64,000 nucleotides of DNA from Hyphomicrobiales bacterium (GTDB lineage Bacteria; Pseudomonadota; Alphaproteobacteria; Rhizobiales; Rhizobiaceae). The stretch covers positions 188,598 to 252,597 of the forward strand of contig UEHQ01000009.1 of NCBI GenBank assembly GCA_900489925.1. Reading direction: 5' to 3'. Under the pieces are notes generated by a model that saw only the letters and a program-made list of their open reading frames with translations, made no database searches and was not told where the DNA came from. The translations under genes were made by a program, and so were the position numbers. Positions 1 through 9,290 of the stretch are shown one piece after another; position 1 is the first letter of the stretch; every line of letters begins with the position of its first letter.

Positions 1-473
1 ATGAAGCCGAGAAACGATACCGCCACCAGGACCGGCAAGGTTTCGAATTGCAACGCGCTCGCCGAGCCCGCGACCAATGCCGTGAATGTTGCCAGCGCCA
101 CCGGATAGCCCTTCGGATTGGTAACGCCGAAAATCAGCCCGCGTCGGAACGGCCGTTCGACCGTCACCAGCGCCTGCCCCTCGCCCTTCGGCTTCGCCCG
201 GAAGGCGTTCCAGCCGATCCAAGCCAGATAGAAGCCGCAGAGTAGACCAAGCGCATCGAATACAAACGTGCCGATGGTCTTGGCCCCGACGATTGCCACC
301 AATGCCAGCGAGGCCCAGAGCACGTCGCCCACCAGATGCCCGCAGACGAACTGCGCGCCGGCGCGCCGTCCCTGCCCGGCACCGATGCCGAGCAGCGCCA
401 GGAACGCCGGTCCGGGAATGAGCACGTAGAGAAGGGCAGCAAGAAAGGCGCCCGCAAAAAGCGATTGTGTCAT
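1..473 (-). CDS. LysE/RhtB-family amino-acid exporter (3' end outside window)
   Basis: The minus-strand frame from ATG at 473 runs off the left edge, leaving about 157 codons. It begins MTQSLFAGAFLAALLYVLIP and continues with the LysE-family signature PGPAFLALLGIGAGQGRRAG, hydrophobic segments and an NPKGYPVALATF segment typical of RhtB/LysE translocators. Members are inner-membrane exporters of amino acids or similar small molecules; the substrate cannot be predicted. GGAG lies 8 nt upstream of the ATG. It is divergent from the MFS gene at 646. Missing only the C-terminal part; nothing suggests a pseudogene. Confidence 0.85.
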   Translation of the reverse strand, partial: MTQSLFAGAFLAALLYVLIPGPAFLALLGIGAGQGRRAGAQFVCGHLVGDVLWASLALVAIVGAKTIGTFVFDALGLLCGFYLAWIGWNAFRAKPKGEGQALVTVERPFRRGLIFGVTNPKGYPVALATFTALVAGSASALQFETLPVLVAVSFLGF

Positions 474-645
474 CAATGAAACTCCGGAGGTGACAGCTGC
501 AGACTATGCGTTCCCGCAACACCGTCAAGCTGCAAGAGAGACCCATCAGATTTTTGAATTGCCGTATCAACCGGCTTCAGCCAGAAGAGAAGCCAGCCTT
601 TCCTCTTTCGGCGCCCGTGGTGCCTCTGCTGACCGAGTACTTCAC

Positions 646-1866
646 ATGCCTCCATTCCGGATGAGCGCACGACGGACGAGCGTGCTCGGCGCCTTGCTTG
701 CCACCATCGGCCCGATCTCGATGTCGATCTATACGCCGGCCATGCCGGAACTGGTCAGCGCCTTCCAGACATCGGACTCGGCGATCAAGATGACGCTGTC
801 GCTCTACTTCGCCGGCTTCTCAATCGCCCAGCTTCTGGCCGGGCCGATGTCGGATGCTTTCGGGCGGCGAGCCGCGACGCTTCTCTTTGTCGGCATCTAC
901 GTCGTCGGCAGCCTGCTCGCCGCCTTTGCGCCCGGCATCGAATGGCTGCTTGCCGGTCGCCTGATCCAGGGGATTGGCGCCTCTGTCGGCATTACCGTGG
1001 CTCGCGCCATCGTCCGCGACCAATTCACCGGCACCGAGGCCTCTCGCATCATGAACCTGATCGGCATCATGATCGCCATCGGCCCGGCCATTGCGCCGAC
1101 TGTTGGCGGGTTGGCTCTCGCCGCCTTCGGCTGGCAGTCCGTATTTTTCCTGCTGATCGGCTTTGGCCTGCTGATCTCGCTCTCGGTGCTTGTCTTCATG
1201 CGTGAAACAAGCCTGCCTGATCGGCGTCGAATTCTGCCGGGGCCACTGCTCTCTGCGTATGGCGAACTTGCAAGAGAAAGCCGCTTCATCTCCGCGTCGC
1301 TCGTTCTCGGCGGCTCGATCGGCGCCCTATATGCGCAGGCAACCTTGCTTCCCTTCATTCTCATCAAGGTGGTCGGCCTCTCGCCGACCGCATTCGGTCT
1401 CGGCATGCTGATGCAGTCCGGTTCGTATTTCCTCGGTTCGGTCTGCCTGCGATCCGCGGCGCCCCGCCTCGGTGGCGACGGCTCGGTCCGTGTCGGCTTG
1501 GCGCTTCTGGGGATGGCCGGCATGATGATCGCGCTTTCCGTTCAGTTCGTCACGCCGTCCTATCTCTCGATCATGGGGCCGATCGCCTTTCTCGCCTTCG
1601 GCCTGGCCTTCCTGACCCCGCACATGACGACATCCGGCCTCTATCCTTTCCCGCATATCGCGGGCTCGGCCTCGGCGATGATGGGCTTCATCCAGATGGG
1701 TGGCGGCTTTGCCGGCGGCGTGGCAGCCTCCATCATAGGCATGCCGCTGATTGCCTTCGGAACCGTGATCCCGACGATGGCGGCGATTTCCATCGCCAGC
1801 TATATTTGGTTCATCCGCGCCTCGCGTCGCGCAGCGACATCAGCGCATTCCGACCTGAGCGAATGA
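646..1866 (+). CDS. Bcr/CflA-type MFS drug exporter
   Basis: About 406 residues forming a 12-helix major facilitator protein. The first helix reads IGPISMSIYTPAMPEL, like the DMYLPALP signature of the Bcr/CflA (DHA1) drug exporters. The loop 2-3 motif A is present as GPMSDAFGRRA. It probably expels hydrophobic drugs or metabolites across the inner membrane by proton antiport. The frame is open upstream to a GTG at 490, but that extension is not MFS-like. ATG 646 or ATG 661 (MSARRTSV) is the likely start, and neither has a strong ribosome binding site. It is divergent from the LysE gene. Confidence 0.8.
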   Translation: MPPFRMSARRTSVLGALLATIGPISMSIYTPAMPELVSAFQTSDSAIKMTLSLYFAGFSIAQLLAGPMSDAFGRRAATLLFVGIYVVGSLLAAFAPGIEWLLAGRLIQGIGASVGITVARAIVRDQFTGTEASRIMNLIGIMIAIGPAIAPTVGGLALAAFGWQSVFFLLIGFGLLISLSVLVFMRETSLPDRRRILPGPLLSAYGELARESRFISASLVLGGSIGALYAQATLLPFILIKVVGLSPTAFGLGMLMQSGSYFLGSVCLRSAAPRLGGDGSVRVGLALLGMAGMMIALSVQFVTPSYLSIMGPIAFLAFGLAFLTPHMTTSGLYPFPHIAGSASAMMGFIQMGGGFAGGVAASIIGMPLIAFGTVIPTMAAISIASYIWFIRASRRAATSAHSDLSE

Positions 1867-1905
1867 GAGGGCAGCAATGCCCCTTCCGACAGCCTAGAAA
1901 CAAAC

Positions 1906-1928
1906 AAGGCCCGCACTAGGCGGGCCTT
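1906..1928 (-). terminator. Rho-independent terminator of argG
   Basis: Perfect 9-bp stem (AAGGCCCGC / GCGGGCCTT) with a 5-nt loop. Read on the minus strand it lies just after the argG stop and is followed by a T-rich tract. It sits between the convergent MFS gene and argG. Confidence 0.85.
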
Positions 1929-1956
1929 GAAGAATGCGTAGATCGGTCAGAACCGA

Positions 1957-3180
1957 TTACTTCGTCAGGTTACGCTTGCCGAGCGTGCGCAGGCGCAGCG
2001 CGTTGAGCTTGATGAAGCCGGCGGCGTCCTTTTGGTCGTAGGCGCCCTGGTCGTCTTCGAAGGTGACGAGCGTGTCGGAGTAGAGCGACTTGTCGCTCTC
2101 GCGGCCGATGACCATGACGTTGCCCTTGTAGAGCTTCAGCGTCACTTCGCCCTCGACATGCTCCTGGCTCTTGTCGATCAGCGCCTGCAGCATTTCGCGC
2201 TCCGGCGAGAACCAGAAGCCGTAATAGATCAGCTCGGCGTAGCGCGGCATGATCTCGTCCTTGAGGTGCGCTGCGCCGCGGTCGAGCGTGATCGACTCGA
2301 TCGCGCGGTGAGCAGACAGCAGGATCGTGCCGCCGGGGGTCTCGTAGACGCCGCGCGACTTCATGCCGACATAGCGGTTCTCGACGAGGTCGAGACGGCC
2401 GATGCCGTTGTCGCGGCCGTAGGTGTTGAGCGCGGCCAACAGCGTCGCCGGGCTCATGCGCACGCCGTTGATTGAGACGGCATCACCCTTCTCGAAGCCG
2501 ACCTTAATGATTGTGGCCTTGTCGGGTGCTGCTTCCGGCGAGATCGTGCGCATGTGCACGTATTCGGGCGCCTCGACGGCCGGATCTTCCAGAACCTTAC
2601 CCTCGGAAGAGGAGTGCAGCAGGTTGGCGTCGACGGAGAACGGCGCTTCGCCCTTCTTGTCCTTGGCAACCGGGATCTGGTGGGCTTCGGCGAAAGCAAG
2701 CAGGTCGGTACGCGACTTGAACGACCAGTCGCGCCAGGGGGCGATGATCTTGATATCGGGGTTCAGCGCATAGGCCGAAAGTTCGAAACGGACCTGGTCG
2801 TTGCCCTTGCCGGTGGCGCCATGCGCGATCGCGTCGGCGCCGGTCTTCTTGGCGATGTCGATCAGGTGCTTGGAGATCAACGGACGGGCAATCGAGGTGC
2901 CGAGCAGGTAGACGCCTTCATAGACGGCATTGGCGCGGAACATCGGGAAGACGAAATCGCGCACGAACTCTTCGCGCACGTCCTCGATGTAGATCTCCTT
3001 GATGCCGAGCATCTCGGCCTTCTTGCGCGCCGGCTCGAGCTCTTCGCCCTGTCCGAGGTCGGCCGTGAAGGTGACGACTTCGGCGTTAAGCTCGGTCTGC
3101 AGCCACTTCAGGATGATCGAGGTGTCGAGACCGCCGGAATAGGCGAGGACGACTTTCTTTACGTCTTTGTGCGATGCCAT
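1957..3180 (-). CDS. argG: Argininosuccinate synthase
   Basis: 407 residues, the normal length for the family. It ligates citrulline and aspartate using ATP to give argininosuccinate, the penultimate step of arginine synthesis, in the cytoplasm. The N-terminal PP-loop ATP-pyrophosphatase motif AYSGGLDTS is at residues 13-21, and a [14 protein letters not shown] segment (aspartate/citrulline site) lies near residue 120. The open frame extends to 3330, but family proteins begin at [17 protein letters not shown], so the ATG at 3180 was chosen. It has its own terminator downstream and is transcribed alone. Confidence 0.97.
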   Translation of the reverse strand: MASHKDVKKVVLAYSGGLDTSIILKWLQTELNAEVVTFTADLGQGEELEPARKKAEMLGIKEIYIEDVREEFVRDFVFPMFRANAVYEGVYLLGTSIARPLISKHLIDIAKKTGADAIAHGATGKGNDQVRFELSAYALNPDIKIIAPWRDWSFKSRTDLLAFAEAHQIPVAKDKKGEAPFSVDANLLHSSSEGKVLEDPAVEAPEYVHMRTISPEAAPDKATIIKVGFEKGDAVSINGVRMSPATLLAALNTYGRDNGIGRLDLVENRYVGMKSRGVYETPGGTILLSAHRAIESITLDRGAAHLKDEIMPRYAELIYYGFWFSPEREMLQALIDKSQEHVEGEVTLKLYKGNVMVIGRESDKSLYSDTLVTFEDDQGAYDQKDAAGFIKLNALRLRTLGKRNLTK

Positions 3181-3305
3181 GATGATGAGGTCCGTTGTGC
3201 AAGGAGGTAGCGGCAAAACCGCAAAACCCGGTGTCGCGGGCACTTTTAGCGAGATTGACGCCGGACGCAAGGGGAACGGTACCGCTTGACGGCTCCCGGC
3301 AGGGT

Positions 3306-3334
3306 TTGACAGCGCTGGGCGGCAACCCATATCT
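3306..3334 (+). promoter_or_regulatory. Putative sigma-70 promoter of the SDR gene
   Basis: TTGACA at 3306-3311, a 17-bp spacer, then ATATCT at 3329-3334. This lies about 35 bp upstream of the GTG start in the argG/SDR divergent interval. Assigned by match to consensus only. Confidence 0.45.
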
Positions 3335-3368
3335 GCTGCGTCCGAATAAAGCGCGAGGAGGCTGTGCC

Positions 3369-4223
3369 GTGACGAATATCCAAGACATCATCAAGAAATC
3401 CAACGTTGCCGTGGTTACCGGTGGCGCCTCCGGCATTGGTCTTGCGGCTGCAAAGCACTTCGCGCAGGCGGGAATGAGCGTCGCCATCGCCGATCTCGGC
3501 GGCGACAAGCTCGCTGCCGCAGCCGATGCCCTAAAAGCAATATCCGGCGAAGAGCATGTGATGGCGATCGAAACGGACGTCGCCGACAAAGCCTCGCTCG
3601 AGGCTCTCGAACGAGCCGTCATCCAGCGCTTCGGCCGCGTCCATGTGCTGATGAACAATGCCGGCATCGGCCCGGAAACCTCGATCTTCAGTGCCCAGGC
3701 AGACTGGGACGCGATTCTCGGTGTGAACCTGATGGGCGTGATCAACGGCACGCGAACCTTCGGCCCGAACATGCTGGCCCATGGAGAACCCGGCCTGATC
3801 ATCAACACCGGCTCCAAGCAGGGCATCACCACTCCGCCCGGCAATCCGGCCTACAACGTCTCCAAGGCGGGCGTGAAAGTCTTCACCGAGGCGCTACAGC
3901 ATGAGCTGCGCAACACCGAGGGCTCTAAAATCTCAGCGCACCTGCTCATCCCGGGCTTCGTCTTCACCGGCCTGACCAAGGGCAATCGCACCGAGAAGCC
4001 TGCCGGCGCATGGACCCCGGAGCAGACTGTCGACTTCATGATCTCAAGCATCGAGAAGGACGATTTCTACATCCTCTGCCCGGACAACGACGTCGCCCGT
4101 CCGGTCGACGAGCGCCGGATGGCCTGGGCAATCGGCGACATCATCGAAAATCGTCCACCGCTGTCGCGCTGGCACCCTGACTACGCCGACAAGTTCAAGG
4201 CGTTTCTCGACGCCAAGGATTGA
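3369..4223 (+). CDS. Short-chain dehydrogenase/reductase
   Basis: 284 residues with all classical SDR landmarks: the NAD(P)-binding TGGASGIG at 17-24, NNAG at 96-99, and the catalytic Ser149, Tyr162 and Lys166 (AYNVSKAG). It is a cytoplasmic Rossmann-fold oxidoreductase of alcohols, ketones or sugars; the substrate is unknown. ADLGG at 41-45 puts Asp at the end of the second strand, which usually favours NAD. GTG 3369 was chosen because GAGGAG lies just upstream and the fold begins there; the frame is open further upstream. It is divergent from argG and followed by a LysE-type exporter on the same strand. Confidence 0.88.
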   Translation: MTNIQDIIKKSNVAVVTGGASGIGLAAAKHFAQAGMSVAIADLGGDKLAAAADALKAISGEEHVMAIETDVADKASLEALERAVIQRFGRVHVLMNNAGIGPETSIFSAQADWDAILGVNLMGVINGTRTFGPNMLAHGEPGLIINTGSKQGITTPPGNPAYNVSKAGVKVFTEALQHELRNTEGSKISAHLLIPGFVFTGLTKGNRTEKPAGAWTPEQTVDFMISSIEKDDFYILCPDNDVARPVDERRMAWAIGDIIENRPPLSRWHPDYADKFKAFLDAKD

Positions 4224-4286
4224 TTGGACATTTTCTGAAAGCCGGATATGAGGACATGCTTTCATATCCGGCTTCAAGAGTGTGCC

Positions 4287-4928
4287 ATGGATTTCCTGCC
4301 AAGCTTCCCGACCCTTCTCGCCTTCGCCGCCGCAACCTTGCTGCTTGCCGCCACTCCCGGCCCCGACATGACACTGTCGATCAGCCGTTCGCTGGCACAA
4401 GGCAAGAAGGCGGCACTGTTCGTGGTGCTCGGCACCAGCCTGGGTATCGTCGTCCACACCATGCTGGTCGCCTTCGGTATCTCCGCCCTGATCACCGCCT
4501 CGCCGACCGCCTTCCTGATCCTGAAAACCGGCGGCGCAGGCTACCTGCTCTGGCTTGCCATCCAGGCCGTCCGCCTCGGCTCCAAACTGTCGATCAAGAA
4601 GGTGGAAGAGGTAAAGGCGACGCCTTTTGCCAATATTTCCTCCGGCTTCTGGGTCAATCTGCTGAACCCCAAGGTCATCATCTTCTTCATGACCTTCCTG
4701 CCGCAGTTCGTCAGCGCCGGCGATCCGGCGGTCACGCACAAGCTTCTCTTCCTCGGCTTCTGCTTCATCATCATCGGCATGCCGGTCAACGCCGCGGTCG
4801 TCTTCGCGGCCGATTGGCTATCGAGCTGGCTGCAGAACAACAGGAAGGTGCTGCGCGGGATGGATTACACCTTCGCCGGCGTCTTCTCGGTCTTCGCGGC
4901 AAAGATTCTGCTCACGCAGGCACGATAA
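4287..4928 (+). CDS. LysE/RhtB-family exporter
   Basis: 213 residues, the usual size of LysE-type translocators. The N-terminus carries the ATPGPDMTLSISRSLAQGKK signature, followed by five or six hydrophobic segments and NLLNPKVIIFFMTFLPQFV. It is an inner-membrane exporter, probably of amino acids or derivatives. ATG 4287 matches the family start; an in-frame upstream ATG at 4248 would add an unlikely leader. It lies 63 bp after the SDR gene and could be co-transcribed with it. It is not closely similar to the exporter at the left edge. Confidence 0.88.
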   Translation: MDFLPSFPTLLAFAAATLLLAATPGPDMTLSISRSLAQGKKAALFVVLGTSLGIVVHTMLVAFGISALITASPTAFLILKTGGAGYLLWLAIQAVRLGSKLSIKKVEEVKATPFANISSGFWVNLLNPKVIIFFMTFLPQFVSAGDPAVTHKLLFLGFCFIIIGMPVNAAVVFAADWLSSWLQNNRKVLRGMDYTFAGVFSVFAAKILLTQAR

Positions 4929-4942
4929 TCTCGAGACAAGAC

Positions 4943-4969
4943 ACCCAGGGTCGCCACGCGACCCTGGGT
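4943..4969. terminator. Bidirectional terminator between convergent genes
   Basis: Perfect 12-bp stem (ACCCAGGGTCGC / GCGACCCTGGGT) with a CAC loop. It lies in the 51-bp gap between the LysE gene and the ABC ATPase. The T tract is weak on both strands, but position and stem strength make it the shared terminator. Confidence 0.75.
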
Positions 4970-4979
4970 CACAAGCTCA

Positions 4980-5774
4980 TTACCCGATCAGCAGTGCGTC
5001 ATCGTCCAATGTCTGGCCGCGCATCTTGCGGAACATCTCGATCAGGTCCTCGACCTGAAGATCCTTGCGGTTATCGCCACTGACATCGAGCACGATCTCA
5101 CCGCCATGCAGCATGATCGTGCGGTGACCGTAATCCAGCGCCTGCCGCATGGAATGCGTCACCATCAGTGTCGTCAGCTTGCGCTCGGACACGATCTTCT
5201 GCGTCAGCCCCATCACGAATTCCGCCATCCCTGGGTCGAGGGCCGCAGTATGCTCGTCGAGCAGCAGCACTTCGGAACCTGCAAGCGTTGCCATGACAAG
5301 CGAAACCGCCTGCCGTTGTCCGCCGGACAAAAGATCCATGCGATCCTTCATGCGGTTTTCAAGGCCGAGATTGAGCTCTGCGATCCGCTCGCGGAAATGC
5401 TCGCGGCGTTTCGGGCCGAGCGCGGACCCCAGGCCTCGCCGCTCGCCACGCCGTGCCGCCAGCGCCAGGTTCTCCTCGATCGACAAGGCGCCGCAGCTGC
5501 CCGTCAGCGGATCCTGAAACACGCGGGCAACCAGCCCGGCACGCGCCGCCGTCGACTTGCGCGTCACGTCGGTGTGACCGATCAACACCTGGCCTTCGCT
5601 TGCCAGCACGTCGCCGGCCAGCACGCCCAGCAAGGTGGATTTGCCGGCACCGTTGGAGCCGATCACCGTGACGAACGAGCCCTCCTCGATGGTCAGGCTG
5701 ACGCCCCTGAGCGCCTGCTTCTCCAACGGCGTTCCCTTGCCGAAAACGACCTTCACATCCTTGACGCTGATCAT
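4980..5774 (-). CDS. ABC transporter ATP-binding protein (TrpZ-like)
   Basis: 264 residues. Walker A is GSNGAGKST near residue 40, the signature is LSGGQRQAVSL near 150, and Walker B VLLLDEHTAALDP follows. It energises the importer whose permease and binding protein lie directly upstream on the same strand. The start overlaps the permease stop by 4 bp, so translation is coupled. The set (binding protein of the PF04392 type, one permease, one ATPase) matches the TrpXYZ family. Specificity for tryptophan, tyrosine or another aromatic compound is inferred from the family only. Confidence 0.9.
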   Translation of the reverse strand: MISVKDVKVVFGKGTPLEKQALRGVSLTIEEGSFVTVIGSNGAGKSTLLGVLAGDVLASEGQVLIGHTDVTRKSTAARAGLVARVFQDPLTGSCGALSIEENLALAARRGERRGLGSALGPKRREHFRERIAELNLGLENRMKDRMDLLSGGQRQAVSLVMATLAGSEVLLLDEHTAALDPGMAEFVMGLTQKIVSERKLTTLMVTHSMRQALDYGHRTIMLHGGEIVLDVSGDNRKDLQVEDLIEMFRKMRGQTLDDDALLIG

Positions 5775-6694
5775 GACGAAGCTCCTCCGCGACGCAGGCG
5801 TGGCAGAATAAGCGCGACGGTCACGAGAACAGCGGTTACGAAATTGAGATCCGACGCCTGCAAGCCGATCACGTCGCTCGAGAGCGCCAGCTGGATGGCA
5901 ATGCGGTAGAGGATCGAGCCGATGACGCAGCCGATCAGCGCGACCAACAACCCACGACGGCCCAGCAGCGTCTCGCCGATGATGACTGCAGCCAAACCGA
6001 CCACGATCGTACCGACACCAGAGGTCACATCGGCGAAACCATTGGTCTGCGCGAACAGTGCCCCACCGAGCGCCACCAGCGCGTTGGAGATTGCCATGCC
6101 GAGATAGATCTGGCGGTTGGTATCCACGCCCTGGGCACGGGCCATGCGGGCATTCGCCCCGGTCGCGCGCATCGCAAGGCCGGAATCACTCTCCAGGAAG
6201 CGCCAGACGACGATGACAGCAATGACGACAAGGATGCCAACGAACAGCGGCCGCACGTAAAAATCACGCAAGCCATGGCCGAAGAACGGGCTGATCATCG
6301 TATCAGCATTGATCAGCGCCACGTTCGGCTTGCCCATGACGCGCAGGTTCACGGAAAATAGCGCGATCATTGTCAGGATCGAGGCCAATAGATTGAGGAT
6401 CTTGAAACGGACGTTGAGCATCGCAGTGACCATGCCGGCGGCAGCGCCAGCCGCCATGGCGATCAGCGCCGCCAGCCAGGCATTGACGCCAGCGATAATC
6501 AGCACCGCCGTCACGGCGGCGCCGAGGGGAAACGAGCCGTCGACGGTCAGATCCGGAAAATCGAGTACACGGAATGCGAGGTAAACGCCGAGGGCAACAA
6601 AGGCATAGACCAGCCCCAGCTCAACGGCTCCCCAGAATGCGATCTGACTCAAGGCTCCTGCCCTTTCTTTTCTCTGCCCGCCGCCCGCGGACAC
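5771..6694 (-). CDS. ABC transporter permease (TrpY-like, BPD_transp_2 family)
   Basis: Up to 307 residues, highly hydrophobic, with about eight membrane segments and the LDFPDLTVDGSFPLGAAV segment seen in permeases of PF04392-linked ABC importers. The longest frame starts at GTG 6694. A TTG at 6652 (beginning LSQIAFWGAVELG, preceded by AAAGAAAGGG) is an equally good start and would give 293 residues. It forms the membrane channel for the binding protein encoded upstream at 6768-7724. Confidence 0.88.
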   Translation of the reverse strand: MSAGGGQRKERAGALSQIAFWGAVELGLVYAFVALGVYLAFRVLDFPDLTVDGSFPLGAAVTAVLIIAGVNAWLAALIAMAAGAAAGMVTAMLNVRFKILNLLASILTMIALFSVNLRVMGKPNVALINADTMISPFFGHGLRDFYVRPLFVGILVVIAVIVVWRFLESDSGLAMRATGANARMARAQGVDTNRQIYLGMAISNALVALGGALFAQTNGFADVTSGVGTIVVGLAAVIIGETLLGRRGLLVALIGCVIGSILYRIAIQLALSSDVIGLQASDLNFVTAVLVTVALILPRLRRGGASS

Positions 6695-6709
6695 AAGCTC
6701 TTTAATACC

Positions 6710-6743
6710 ATCAGCCGCCCCCGTGCAAACGAGAGCGGCTGAT
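6710..6743 (-). terminator. Attenuator-like hairpin between binding-protein and permease genes
   Basis: A 9-bp inverted repeat (ATCAGCCGC / GCGGCTGAT, loop 16 nt) in the 73-bp gap after the binding-protein gene. Such hairpins commonly stabilise or partly terminate transcripts so that the binding protein is made in excess. There is no long T run, so partial termination or 3'-end protection is inferred. Confidence 0.5.
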
Positions 6744-6767
6744 CATTCAGGTCTCTATGGCGATTGA

Positions 6768-7724
6768 TTAGTCGATCGTCTTCGTCGCGCGCTTCAGAAC
6801 GCTTTCCGGGAACGTTACGCCCATCTTGGCGGCGGCACCCTTGTTGATGACGAGATCGCTGCCGGCGGCAACCTTCACCGGGATATCGCCGGGGTTCTCA
6901 CCCTTGAGGATGCGAACGACGATTTCGCCGGTCTGCTTGCCGACGTCGTAGTAGTTGAAGCCGAGAGCGGCGACCGAACCGCGCGAGACGGAATCGGTGT
7001 CGGCGGTGAAGAGCGGCAGCTTGGCTTCTTCGGCAACGGCAACCGCACCTTCGAGGGCCGAGATGATGGTGTTGTCGGTGGGCACGTAGATCGCATCGGC
7101 ACGACCAACGAGCGCGCGAGCGGCACCCTGCACTTCGGCGGACTTGGTGGCAGCAGATTCGACGACCTTCAGGCCGGCCTTTTCAGCTTCAACCTTCAGG
7201 ACTGCGAGCAGCGATACCGAGTTCGCTTCGCCCGAATTGTAGAGGTAGCCGATCGTCTTGGCGTTAGGCAGGATTTCCTTGATCAGCGCCACATGCTCGG
7301 CGACCGGCGACATGTCGGAAAGACCGGTGACGTTGCCGCCCGGCTTGTCCATGTTCTTGACCAGCTGCGCGCCAACAGGATCGGACACAGCGGTAAAGAC
7401 AACGGGGATGTCGTGTGTGGAGGAAACGACTGCCTGCGCCGAAGGTGTAGAGATCGGCACGATGACGTTCGGGCCCTCGCCGGCGAACTGGCGGGCGATC
7501 TGCGCGGCCGTGGCCGGATTACCCTGAGCCGACTGGAATTCGAACTTCAGGTTCTCACCTTCCTTGTAGCCGGCAGCTGTCAGCACATCGAGAACACCCT
7601 TGCGGGCGGCGTCGAGCGCCGGATGTTCGACGATTGCCGTGACGGCGACAGTCACGTCTTCAGCCTTGGCAGGCAGGGTAAGGGCAAGAGTTGCCGCAAC
7701 GGCGGCGAGCAGAACAGAACGCAT
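6768..7724 (-). CDS. ABC transporter substrate-binding protein (PF04392 family, TrpX-like)
   Basis: 318 residues. A Sec signal peptide (MRSVLLAAVAATLALTLPAKA) is followed by a two-lobed binding fold of the ABC_sub_bind type: VAVTAIVEHPALDAARKGV near the start and a later GYLYNSGEANS segment. It is periplasmic and delivers ligand to the permease and ATPase encoded downstream. GGAGG sits 6 nt before the ATG. Related proteins bind tryptophan, tyrosine or other small molecules, so the ligand is not certain. Confidence 0.9.
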   Translation of the reverse strand: MRSVLLAAVAATLALTLPAKAEDVTVAVTAIVEHPALDAARKGVLDVLTAAGYKEGENLKFEFQSAQGNPATAAQIARQFAGEGPNVIVPISTPSAQAVVSSTHDIPVVFTAVSDPVGAQLVKNMDKPGGNVTGLSDMSPVAEHVALIKEILPNAKTIGYLYNSGEANSVSLLAVLKVEAEKAGLKVVESAATKSAEVQGAARALVGRADAIYVPTDNTIISALEGAVAVAEEAKLPLFTADTDSVSRGSVAALGFNYYDVGKQTGEIVVRILKGENPGDIPVKVAAGSDLVINKGAAAKMGVTFPESVLKRATKTID

Positions 7725-7747
7725 GGGTATCCTCCAACTATGATTTT

Positions 7748-7772
7748 GGGCTGCTTTTAGGAAAAGCAGCCC
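7748..7772. terminator. Strong hairpin between rlmN and the ABC operon
   Basis: Perfect 11-bp stem (GGGCTGCTTTT / AAAAGCAGCCC) with an AGG loop. It lies 59 bp after the rlmN stop and 23 bp before the binding-protein start. It is probably the rlmN terminator, although no T run follows on the minus strand. It could also act in the 5' leader of the ABC transcript. Confidence 0.5.
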
Positions 7773-7831
7773 TCGAAATCAATCATTAGAAGAAACTGGA
7801 CGGATCAAACTTGCTGATCAGTCGCCGGAAC

Positions 7832-9064
7832 TCAATCATCCGCGCCGTGGTTGGCGATCATCATCGCCTCGAAGGCGAGGCGCTCGGTCTTGCGCATGCG
7901 CTCGGATTCCGACTTCAACTGGCCGCAGGCGGCGAGGATATCGCGGCCGCGCGGCGTGCGGATCGGCGAGGCATAGCCGGCCGAGTTGATGAAATCGGCG
8001 AACTTCTCGATCTGCGCCCAGTCGGAGCACTGGTAGTTGGTGCCCGGCCAGGGGTTGAACGGAATGAGGTTGATCTTCGCCGGCACGCCCTTGAGCAACT
8101 GGATGAGACCCTTGGCATCCTCAAGGCTGTCGTTGACATCCTTCAGCATCACATATTCGAAGGTGATGCGACGGGCGTTGGAGAGACCCGGATACTTCCG
8201 GCAGGCGTCGATCAGTTCCTTCAGCGGATACTTCTTGTTGATCGGCACCAGGATGTCGCGCAGGTCGTCGCGCACCGCATGCAGCGAGATCGCCAGCATG
8301 ACGCCGATCTCGTCGCCGGTGCGGAAGATCTCCGGCACGACGCCAGAGGTCGAGAGCGTGACGCGTCTTTTCGAAAGGGAAAGTCCGTCGCCGTCGGTCG
8401 CGATCAAGAGCGCCTGCTTGACGCTGTCGAAATTGTAGAGCGGCTCGCCCATGCCCATCATCACGATGTTCGAAACCTTGCGGCCTTCGGCCGGCATGAT
8501 CGTGCCTTGCGGCGCTTCGCGATCGGGGAAGTCGCCCAGCCGGTCGCGGGCGAGCAAGAGCTGCGACAAGATTTCTTCCGCCGTCAGGTTGCGGACCAGT
8601 CGCTGCGTGCCGGTGTGACAGAAGGAACAGGTGAGCGTGCACCCGACCTGACTGGAGATGCAGAGCGTACCACGGCCTTCCTCGGGAATATAGACCGCCT
8701 CAATCTCAACGGGACGACCGGCACCGCGCGCCGGGAAGCGCAGTAGCCACTTGCGGGTACCGTCGTTGGAAACCTGCTCTTCAACGATTTCGGGACGGGC
8801 GATGGTGAAATGCGTCTTCAGCGTCTCGCGCATGTCCTTGGAGATATTGGCCATGTGGTCGAAGTCGGAGACCCCGCGCACATAGATCCAGTTCCAAAGC
8901 TGCGCCACGCGCATCTTGATCTGCTTTTCCGGCACGCCCTTTTCGCGCAGCGCAGCACCCATCTCCTCGCGGGTGAGGCCGATCAGCGATGGCTTCGGCA
9001 GGGCTTCGCCACGCATCGGCGTACCGGCAGGCGTAAGAACGGTCATCGCATCCATAACGGACAT
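7832..9064 (-). CDS. rlmN: 23S rRNA (A2503-C2)/tRNA (A37-C2) methyltransferase RlmN
   Basis: 410 residues. The radical-SAM cluster motif is C142-TLT-C146-SF-C149, followed by [12 protein letters not shown] conserved C-terminal Cys lies in [12 protein letters not shown]. RlmN uses radical SAM chemistry to put a methyl group on C2 of A2503 in 23S rRNA and A37 of some tRNAs, improving translational fidelity. The start at 9064 gives a slightly long N-terminus ([14 protein letters not shown]); an internal Met at residue 6 is an alternative. Confidence 0.95.
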   Translation of the reverse strand: MSVMDAMTVLTPAGTPMRGEALPKPSLIGLTREEMGAALREKGVPEKQIKMRVAQLWNWIYVRGVSDFDHMANISKDMRETLKTHFTIARPEIVEEQVSNDGTRKWLLRFPARGAGRPVEIEAVYIPEEGRGTLCISSQVGCTLTCSFCHTGTQRLVRNLTAEEILSQLLLARDRLGDFPDREAPQGTIMPAEGRKVSNIVMMGMGEPLYNFDSVKQALLIATDGDGLSLSKRRVTLSTSGVVPEIFRTGDEIGVMLAISLHAVRDDLRDILVPINKKYPLKELIDACRKYPGLSNARRITFEYVMLKDVNDSLEDAKGLIQLLKGVPAKINLIPFNPWPGTNYQCSDWAQIEKFADFINSAGYASPIRTPRGRDILAACGQLKSESERMRKTERLAFEAMMIANHGADD

Positions 9065-9239
9065 AGGTTTAATCCCGAATTCAACATGCGATCCTCCCGA
9101 TAGTCCAAATGACTGGCGGGCGGAGAGGGCATGAAGGCAGAAATTGAATGCGGAGTTTGCCGGCCAAGCCGCGATCTATCCGCTGTTGTGCGCGCCTTTA
9201 GCATCATTTTCGCCGCGCGTCACTATAGATGGAAACGAC

Positions 9240-9264
9240 AAAGGCCGGCACAAGGCCGACCTTT
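9240..9264 (-). terminator. Terminator of the IalB-family gene
   Basis: A 10-bp stem with one mismatch (AAAGGCCGGC / GCCGACCTTT) and an ACAAG loop. On the minus strand it follows the stop at 9291 and is followed by TTTGTCGTTT. Confidence 0.65.
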
Positions 9265-9290
9265 GAAAATCATCTGCACCTGGGCAGGCC

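Noticed and set aside
506..664. A 52-codon frame (MRSRNTVKLQERPIRFLNC...) ending in ATGA over a possible start of the MFS gene
   Set aside because: The only nearby ribosome-binding-like sequence is a CTCCGGAG palindrome that serves the divergent LysE gene and is too far from this ATG. Coupling is possible but unsupported.
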